A stretch of DNA of 64,000 nt from Eriocheir sinensis (lineage: Eukaryota; Arthropoda; Malacostraca; Decapoda; Varunidae). Below, piece by piece: positions 56,987 through 64,000 of this stretch. Made by a program: the position numbers and the translations under genes. The notes under the pieces are model-generated. The model was not told the origin of the DNA, did no database searches, and saw nothing but the letters and a program-made list of their open reading frames with translations. The DNA lies in NCBI RefSeq assembly GCF_024679095.1, contig NC_066518.1, positions 10,325,583 to 10,389,582 of the forward strand. The letters run 5' to 3'. Each line of letters opens with the position of its first letter. Within the stretch, counting starts at the first letter, position 1.

Positions 56987-56999
56987 AGACAAAAAATGA

Positions 57000-57860
57000 A
57001 TAAAAGAAAATTAAAGATAGAGACAGCAAAAAAAAATGAAAATAAAAATCCATAGGTAAGATAAAGAAAACGGAAACAGGGACGGAAAACTAAACCAAAC
57101 AAGAATCACAGTAACCAAAGGGAGGAGGCGAGACGGAGAGAGAAAAAAAAAAAACCCTCCCTCATAAATAATACTGCATCACACCAACACGTAGACCAGA
57201 GGGAAGGCGGGAACGAGGAAATCATGTTTTAACGACGAAGCAGAAATATATGACGAGTAGTGAATAAAATCGATGAGTGAACGTTTGTTATAATAATAAT
57301 AACTCGACTCTTGGCACCGTGACATAACCAGGCACTGACACTGGCTGATACTGGCACTCCGTTGTTCCTTGCTGGCACGCTCGCAGGTGAGGGTGCCACG
57401 CCTAGGAGGGCTATCGGGTGGAGAAGGGGAAGGGGCGAGGGAAGGGAAGGGAGAGGAGGGGATGGGAGGGAAAGGATAGGAGGGGAGGGGAGGTGGAGGG
57501 AGAGGAGAAGGGGGAGGGAGAGTGAAACGGAGCTAGGGTTCGTGAGAGTTGTTAGGGTGGTAGTGGTGGGGAAGGGGAGGGAGAGGAGGGGATGAGAGGG
57601 GAAGGGAGAAGAGAGGAAGACGGAGCTAGGGGTCGTTCGTCAATCATAAGAATACAAGAACATAAGAAAATAAGAACATTCGTTTAAGAACTATCAGATT
57701 AAGAGGGCGAAAGTGGAGGGGAGGGGAGGGAGAGGAGGGGAGAAAAGAGAGACTAAGACGGAGCTAGGGTTTGTTTGTTAATCATAAGAACACAAGAACA
57801 CATCCTTCCAGTCTTAGCACCTATGCCCGAATATTCACCAATCTCTAAGTCACTCCTACA
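57000..57860. other. A-rich then G/A-rich sequence, no gene
   Basis: The phrase ACGGAGCTAGGGTTYGTT with GGGGAGGGAGAGGAGGGGA recurs at about 57530, 57620 and 57760, a loose ~100 bp tandem theme. ACATAAGAAAATAAGAACAT text, which I associate with crustacean interspersed repeats, lies at 57655-57690. Confidence 0.5.
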
Positions 57861-58140
57861 GTATAAAAATTGAGGCAAAAGGGAAGACTGATCATCAAGC
57901 TTTACTCCGACAGATACTTCGCACATATTGCCCGTCTCACTCAGCAAACACATACACTCTTGAATAACTTGACTAAAGAGACCGGGGTTGCAGTGTTTGG
58001 CCTTTCGCACAGATGCCAAACAAATTCTCCACGAAGTGTCAGCCGCGGACAGAAGTATGGACTGGATGTAAGATCGAGCAGGAAACGTTACATACATCAC
58101 CAGAGACGCAAAGATTTTCCGCCTCGCAAATTACAGCAAA
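57861..58140 (+). CDS. Weak exon candidate in a complex-sequence island
   Basis: A good acceptor (aagtcactcctacag) and donor (CAAAG|gtaagg) bracket 280 bases. One frame within is open for 90 codons (KLYSDRYFAHIARLTQQTHT and on) but has a stop just after the acceptor, and the minus strand is open for 115 codons. Likely an untranslated exon, a decayed element, or chance. Confidence 0.2.
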
Positions 58141-58425
58141 GGTAAGGAGAACATAACTTGAAGGAGTGAAGAAGAGGACAGGTGTTGCCACTCCATGCAG
58201 GTGTGTGGGGAAGGCCAGGTGGGATGTAATTATCGTGAAAATCTTTAATTACCGTAAAGTAAAAAAAGTCACACCAAGTTCTTAGATACTAGTCACACGG
58301 ATAAGAAAGCTCGTACGTGGTGCCAGAGTTGAGGCAAGGAACTGACAGGGCAGGTGCTGGTGGTGATGGTGGTGGTGAGTGTGTGAGGGTCGCTGGCCTC
58401 GCAGTTACACCCACAGGGGAGACAT

Positions 58426-58539
58426 ATGGCACACGTCAACCCCTTGGCAGAAAACGAGGGGTGTGGCAACAAAACCGACTGGCGATGTGTGTTTGTGTGT
58501 GGGATAAGAAAGGCCTGGCACCACTCCAAGCCACTGCAG
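58426..58539 (+). CDS. Candidate first coding exon, 38 codons
   Basis: ATG opens MAHVNPLAENEGCGNKTDWR and the frame ends in phase 0 at a perfect donor, CTGCAG|gtaaga. An acceptor-like ctggcctcgcag lies just upstream. Cys-containing product, no family recognised. Confidence 0.28.
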
Positions 58540-58905
58540 GTAAGAAGATACATCACAGGTAAAACAGAGGTGGTGAGCAAGGGTTGTGGTGGTTGTGGTG
58601 GTTGTGGTGGTGGTGGTGGTCCTGGAGAGCGCAAACAAACAACCCCTGCTGTACGGGTTTGGCCGTGTTTGCAGTGGTATCGATTTATGAAGTCTGCTTA
58701 ATAATTCATTAACAACAGGCTGAGTGTGCGTGTGTGCGTGAGTGTGTGTCTGTATGAGGCATGCTTCGGGAGGTCTGCTCGCTAAAAGGGCATGCTTGAG
58801 GGTTCTTGGGCAATCAGGTCAATGTCAGTGACTTCACACGGGCAATGCTGTCACACCACGGCAAAGGTCAGGCGGGAGTGGCTCGTCCCGAGGGCCTTTC
58901 CTTAC

Positions 58906-59174
58906 CTGTAGCCCGAGGCGAGGGTGCACGGAAGGCAGCGACGCCACACGGACGCGAACGAGGACTCTTTGTGTCGTACAGAGGACCTGCTGCGGCCAGA
59001 ACTTCGCCGCCGCAGGATGGAATTATTCAAGGCTGCAGCAAGAGAGGCTCTCCGCCCCGGCGTGGTGGGCGAGGAGGACCTGCGCTCGCCGGACCCTTGC
59101 ATGAAGACTGTGTTTTTGTGCGCTGGCGGGAAAGTGTCTAAGCTTTCCGAGGAGGAGCTGGAGAAGCTGAAGAG
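58906..59174 (-). CDS. Probable exon, RRxS-rich (minus), or terminal exon (plus)
   Basis: Minus reading: acceptor cacgtcaactccccag, 269 bases in phase 0 to 2, and a perfect donor CTACAG|gtaagg. The product has a Ser run, then RRSSSPTTPGRRASLAAALN, ILRRRSSGRSRSSVRHKESS, several PKA-type sites in the style of the 7.5-9 kb exons. Plus reading: acceptor at 58911 and a frame to TGA at 59232 with a helical acidic end (KLSEEELEKLKSWGVDVEES). Wobble positions coincide on both strands, so codon bias cannot decide. The rarer full donor consensus and the shared motif style favour minus. Confidence 0.5.
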
Positions 59175-59234
59175 CTGGGGAGTTGACGTGGAGGAATCCG
59201 AGCTCCCGTTGGAGTGGTTGACAAGTGGTTGACT

Positions 59235-60090
59235 GCTTCTTCTGCATAGTTCGTCTTTCCACCACATTCTCACCGTGGTCGCGGCAGGTTCTTGCCTACC
59301 GCCTTACACACTACGTGAATGCACCTCCTGTCGCTGCCACGTCTGAAGCTTGCTTCCTCAACTGTAGGTTAAGACCTCACGTCAGCCCAAAACTTGCGGA
59401 ACTTAAACAACAAACTGATTAGAAAGACAAACAGTACAGTATTCTGAGTGTAGACTAACGCTGCACCTTAGCCCCCTGGAACAAGCAGCAGACACGCCAC
59501 AGTGCGACGAGACTCGTCATCTTTTAGCCCTCTGCGGCCGGGGTGAGGATACGAGGCAGCCACACAATACCTGACCTTCACAGCGAGGTCACGCGCCACA
59601 CTGGTAGGAAATGACTGATTGTTTCACCCTAAAAAAGACATGCATCACTTATAACGGGAACCTAATTATCCCGGAAGCCCACGTGCAGCGTTCAAACACA
59701 CGTCGCTGCGAAGTCTTTAAAGTACTTCGACTCGGTTTCTGCAACCCTATAAAAATGAATCTTTTCAAGCCCTTACTTGCATAACTTCATAATTCAATAA
59801 CATGAGCCCCACTTTGCTGTCACCACCGGGAGACAAAAATATGCAACTCACTTTGGTTACCCTAAGAACAAGACAACTCCGAGGGGAAAAATGTTAACCT
59901 GCTTTCTTATTTTTCCTTCAGGAGAGGGAAGCATATTTACCTTTATTGCCACCTTTTCATGACTGCGTTTCCTAAATTTTCCAACATTGTATTGTTGAAT
60001 GGTGAGTAATTTTGGACCCTTCCTGCCGATAATAAAAGGGAAAGTATTTTAGCCTCCTGTTGCTGCAGAAACCTTCCATTCTTTATTTTA
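59235..60090. other. Unique sequence, no gene seen
   Basis: Complex DNA; no frame over 66 codons beyond the exon candidate and no clear poly(A) signal. Confidence 0.5.
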
Positions 60091-60092
60091 TG

Positions 60093-60434
<342 letters not shown>

Positions 60435-60650
60435 AGACAGACATACAGATAGACACAGACGCTCCGTATAGGGCGGATAAAAAGTAATCCCGCGCCTCAA
60501 GTTCACAGAGGAAGCTGATGAACCTCAAGGGGCGGACACAATGCCGGCGTGACATAACCATCGGGCTATCGGTTTTCCGCGACGCAGCCCAACAGACGCG
60601 CCGGGGAGGTCTTACAAGCGAAATCAAAGCTCTTCTCACTCTCACTCCTC

Positions 60651-60682
<32 letters not shown>
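60651..60682. repeat. (CTAT)n microsatellite
   Basis: Eight pure CTAT units. Confidence 0.95.
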
Positions 60683-60684
<2 letters not shown>

Positions 60685-60839
60685 CTTTCCCTCTGATTAG
60701 TTACGGTCGCGGTGAACAGCGGAGCGACAAGCCACAAGATCTATCACCACAACACGACAAAGACCTCACGTCCCATAAATCACGCTCTCGCAAGGGAAGG
60801 ATGCATAGGAGAGGAAGAAAGGAGGTATAAAGGAGTGAA

Positions 60840-61125
60840 GCGGGATGTGGAGGGTGCTACCGGAGTTACGTGATGAGTTGGAATGTCGAGATAATGAAAT
60901 AAAAGAGTTAGAAAGGAAAATAAAGTCCCTCACGTTCAAGAGCAGTTCACTTCGTTCGATCCATGCAGAAACGGGATGCAGAGGATGCGGAGTATGCCAC
61001 AGGAGTTTTATAATGAGTTGGTGTGTCGAGATAATGAAATAAAAGATAGCTAGAAAGGAAAATAAAAAAGTCCCTCCCGTTCAAGAGCAGTTCACTTCGT
61101 CCGATCCATGCAGAAACGGGATGAA
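60840..61125 (+). pseudogene. Tandemly duplicated ~140-bp segment with coiled-coil frame
   Basis: Two copies (about 60840-60978 and 60979-61125) share GTCGAGATAATGAAATAAAA and TCAAGAGCAGTTCACTTCGT. In copy 1 one frame reads LPELRDELECRDNEIKELER KIKSL, a heptad-like coiled coil, then SSSLRSIHAETG. In copy 2 the equivalent frame keeps CRDNEIK and SSSLRPIHAETG but has a stop and small insertions. This looks like an exon or retrocopied piece duplicated and decaying. Similar coiled coils occur in many families, so no assignment is made. Confidence 0.45.
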
Positions 61126-61173
61126 ACAACCTTGAGGCAACATGCTTCACACCAGAACACCCTCGCTGCTTTT

Positions 61174-61184
61174 ATATATATATA

Positions 61185-61267
<83 letters not shown>
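61174..61267. repeat. (AT)n microsatellite
   Basis: About 46 AT units with one CT interruption near the left end. Confidence 0.95.
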
Positions 61268-61269
<2 letters not shown>

Positions 61270-61271
<2 letters not shown>

Positions 61272-61880
61272 CCTTTCGTCCTGGAGTGGTGTAAACTACT
61301 ACATTTTGAGATTCGAGAGTGAGTATCGGAGATTAAGGAAGATAAAACTGATAAAGAGCATATACTAGAAAAAGAGGATTAGAATCTGTCAACCTGGTGA
61401 TGTTCAGAATATTTTGGGTTTAAGCAAAGAAAAAAAGATCATTCGTAAATTTAAGACAAAGCAAAACACGGCTACTTCACATCAATATTGTTTGTGTAAA
61501 TGCGACTGATGGGTTCAAAAGGGAAGTTAGGAAGAGCTAGACATAAGGATGACTCGGTAAGCTACAATTTCACGAGATTTATTGTTTCTTAGAGTCGTTT
61601 TATTCCCTCTAGTATCCTTGTGTAAACTTCTCCCCCTCGCAAACCAATATATTTTGGAACGTCGTCGATGACTAACCTTCACTTGAGCAAAGAAAGGCAA
61701 CGTATGGCTTGGCATTGTACAAATAAGACCAAATAATACAGGAAGGACGAAGCAACAGGAAGCAGTTCGATCTCTCTCCAACTGGCTCTCGTCTCATCAC
61801 ACCTTGAGGAAACGGTGCTGGTAAAAGGCGATTGGAAAACGTCGAGGCCTATACACAGCCCCCCTATACCTAAAAGAACA
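61270..61880. other. Unique sequence, no gene seen
   Basis: AT-rich; short frames only. A plus frame becomes open near 61815 and runs into the duplicated segment. Confidence 0.5.
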
Positions 61881-61884
61881 AAAG

Positions 61885-62154
61885 CAACCCCAAGCCCTTT
61901 CTTAAGAGAGGGAGAGGATCGATATCTGAACACTGAAGGAGAAAAGTGCGAAGAAGAGAAAGGAAAGGTGAGAACAGGTGATGGCGTTGTGATGAGGTAA
62001 GGTGAAAGGAAAGGGAGATAAAAAGAGGAACGGGGAGGAGGGGAAAGAGGAGAGAATGAAGAGAGGAAAGGGAGAGAGTAGAGAGGAGAGTATGAAGAGA
62101 GAAAAGCCTAACGAACATTCAGAGGAGATGAAAGAAGGATGAAAAAAAAAGGAA
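61885..62154. repeat. Exact 270-bp duplication, copy 1
   Basis: Identical to 63731-64000 base for base as far as the window edge, offset 1846 bp. It starts CAACCCCAAGCCCTTTCTTA and ends in AGAAGGATGAAAAAAAAAGG. It holds the 3' part of the exon described at 63715-63813 with its donor, but not that exon's acceptor. The plus frame upstream is open (LVKGDWKTSRPIHSPPIPKR), so use as an exon is not excluded. Confidence 0.95.
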
Positions 62155-62237
62155 GCGAAAAATGAAAGAGAAAAAAGGTGAATGAAAATACGATCTGAAA
62201 AGTGTATGGATATTGCGCGTGAATCCTCCATGGACGT

Positions 62238-62537
<300 letters not shown>

Positions 62538-62679
62538 CCAGACAGATTGATAGCGAAAAAAAAAAATCCATCCCGGGAACAAACAAGCGAGGCCTCAGAA
62601 GCGAGTGAGAGCGGCAACAACAACAACAAGGGATCACTTCTTTCCTCTTATCACACTTTACGCCTCACATTACCGCTCC

Positions 62680-62689
62680 CACGCACACA

Positions 62690-62737
<48 letters not shown>

Positions 62738-62819
62738 CGCCGCCTGAAGAAGCACCCTGTCCACTAACTGAATGAGGCGAGCTGTTTGTGTACGTGTGTG
62801 TGTGTGTGTGTGTGTGTGT
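62680..62819. repeat. (AC)n and (GT)n tracts in inverted arrangement
   Basis: AC at 62680-62732 and GT at 62796-62819, complementary to each other on one strand. Confidence 0.93.
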
Positions 62820-62829
62820 TTACTGGTGG

Positions 62830-63085
62830 ACTTTACACACACGCAGAATCAAGATCAAGGAAGTGGAATATATTTGCGATGGTTCCTATTCATCTATTTT
62901 CCATCTGACCAAAGTCGCAATCAAATTAATTAATGGTTGATGTGTGGGTGACTAGTCGTGGTTAATGGATGACATGTCGGACATCAAGCCAGTCAGCGCC
63001 TTGCCAAACACTCTGGCGCATCGACAAACGTACGGCAAGACTTCACGGTCACGGTGTTTTAATGTGAACCACCTGGCTGAGTTCC
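62830..63085. other. Unique sequence, no gene seen
   Basis: Short complex spacer between simple repeats. Confidence 0.5.
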
Positions 63086-63086
63086 T

Positions 63087-63089
<3 letters not shown>

Positions 63090-63140
<51 letters not shown>
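63090..63140. repeat. (GT)n microsatellite
   Basis: About 25 GT units followed by TATCTATCT. Confidence 0.95.
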
Positions 63141-63143
<3 letters not shown>

Positions 63144-63144
63144 A

Positions 63145-63710
63145 TCTATCTATCTTCCTGTCTATCTATATGCCATCGTTTTGTCTATATCTGTTCGTTT
63201 TCAGGTCAAAATTATCAGAAAATGACACAAATAATAAGGTCAGTAATTCTGGAAAGGAAAAGCAATAAGATCACCTTTCTCCTTTTTACTTTCACTTTAT
63301 ACTTTTTCTTTATCCTCTTTTCCTTTCCTTTCTTTCCTTCCTACCTGTCTCTCCCTTCCCACACATCCTCACTGACATTTCTCTAATACCCTTTCCAATC
63401 TACTCATCTCATTCACCTGCTCTGTACTCTACCGGACTCCCACGGGCCAATCCTGCTACTCCTCCGCCTCCAACATTACCTTAATTAACTATGTATTCTT
63501 GTTACCTGTAGGGCCATCACACCACCTGTTTCTCTTCTCACCAATCTAAGCCTATCTGGCTGGTCTTGCCTCCTGCTATACCTCGCTTCCTGCAACAGTC
63601 CCTCTCCTAAAGACTCCTGCCCCTTCCCCTCCCAGAGTCTATAGCCTGTTCCTCCTAGTCTGCCTCCTCTCTCTGTTATATTTTTTACTCTTTTCCTCTC
63701 TCCGTTCCTC
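63145..63710. other. Pyrimidine-rich probable intron
   Basis: C/T-rich DNA leading into the strong acceptor of the exon at 63715. No gene seen within. Confidence 0.5.
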
Positions 63711-63714
63711 ACAG

Positions 63715-63813
63715 CACCACCTGGAGAGCCCAACCCCAAGCCCTTTCTTAAGAGAGGGAGAGGATCGATATCTGAACACTGAAGGAGAAAAGTGCGAAGA
63801 AGAGAAAGGAAAG
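63715..63813 (+). CDS. Well-formed 99-nt exon, phase 0-0, unknown gene
   Basis: A very strong acceptor (ctctctccgttcctcacag after a T-rich tract) and a donor (GGAAAG|gtgaga) frame 99 bases. They read HHLESPTPSPFLREGEDRYL then NTEGEKCEEEKGK. A second frame reads PPGEPNPKPFLKRGRGSISE and stops soon after. Its KPFLKRGxG string recalls a motif I associate with centrosomal CPAP/SAS-4-type proteins, from memory only. The frame open to the donor is preferred. Bases 63731 onward are exactly duplicated at 61885. Confidence 0.5.
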
Positions 63814-64000
63814 GTGAGAACAGGTGATGGCGTTGTGATGAGGTAAGGTGAAAGGAAAGGGAGATAAAAAGAGGAACGGGGAGGAGGGGAAAGAGGAGAG
63901 AATGAAGAGAGGAAAGGGAGAGAGTAGAGAGGAGAGTATGAAGAGAGAAAAGCCTAACGAACATTCAGAGGAGATGAAAGAAGGATGAAAAAAAAAGGAA
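63731..64000. repeat. Exact 270-bp duplication, copy 2 (reaches window edge)
   Basis: Same sequence as 61885-62154, probably continuing beyond the window. It begins 16 bases inside the exon at 63715 and runs through the donor into purine-rich intron text. Confidence 0.95.

Noticed and set aside
63731..63780. KPFLKRGRG string taken as a centrosomal CPAP/SAS-4 exon
   Set aside because: The frame stops a few codons later and has no donor, while the other frame runs open to a good donor. The motif memory is not enough for a gene name.

Overview
This is eukaryotic genomic DNA with no bacterial-style gene organisation. It has very long dinucleotide tracts ((AC)n, (AG)n, (AT)n), many minisatellites, degenerate CCTAA (arthropod-type TTAGG) repeats, a non-LTR retrotransposon with many 3'-end fragments, and only short GC-rich islands with good splice signals. 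Together these suggest an arthropod, most likely a decapod crustacean such as a crab. That is inference from texture; no diagnostic gene is present. By my rough tally about 5% of the window is simple-sequence tract longer than 40 bp, before counting minisatellites.

Layout. 0.17-0.73 kb and 7.48-8.98 kb (minus strand): short GC-rich exons of what looks like one gene. The three exons at 8752-8975, 7851-8056 and 7479-7607 have good splice sites and codon phases that join exactly. Their product is basic and serine-rich with many Arg-Arg-x-Ser sites. I do not recognise the gene. 9.4-11.75 kb (minus): a 5'-truncated LINE with most of its reverse transcriptase open and one in-frame stop near the C-terminus. 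12.2-12.7 kb: an imperfect inverted repeat. 13.6-14.35 kb: a Pro/Ser-rich open segment. 15.3-16.0 kb: a 64-bp duplication and a 20-bp minisatellite. 17-24.9 kb: intron-like or intergenic sequence with complementary GT/AC tracts, a CCTAA-rich array and dispersed repeats. 25-32.4 kb: purine and pyrimidine domains plus a 72/91-bp minisatellite. 34.2-35.1 kb: a 41-bp minisatellite. 36-41.6 kb: simple repeats and a few isolated exon candidates. 42-47.7 kb: back-to-back tandem arrays, including a 93-bp (31-codon) array with inverted relatives downstream. 47.5-56.3 kb: an inverted repeat, LINE tails, SINE-like pieces, and a transcript-like 3' end with a poly(A) signal. 58.4-59.2 kb: the second GC-rich coding island, probably a minus-strand exon of similar Arg-Arg-x-Ser style. 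60-64 kb: microsatellites, a duplicated coiled-coil segment, and an exact 270-bp duplication carrying most of a well-formed exon.

The sequence is therefore mainly non-coding, probably the long introns and flanks of one or more large genes. Complete proteins cannot be built from it. Gene calls are exon candidates judged on splice consensus, phase and open frame only. No tRNA or rRNA gene, CRISPR array or complete gene was found. Nothing here amounts to a new multi-gene system. The most promising observations are the phase-matched minus-strand gene, the recurrent truncation point of the LINE tails, the exon-bearing exact duplication, and the inverted repeat pairs.
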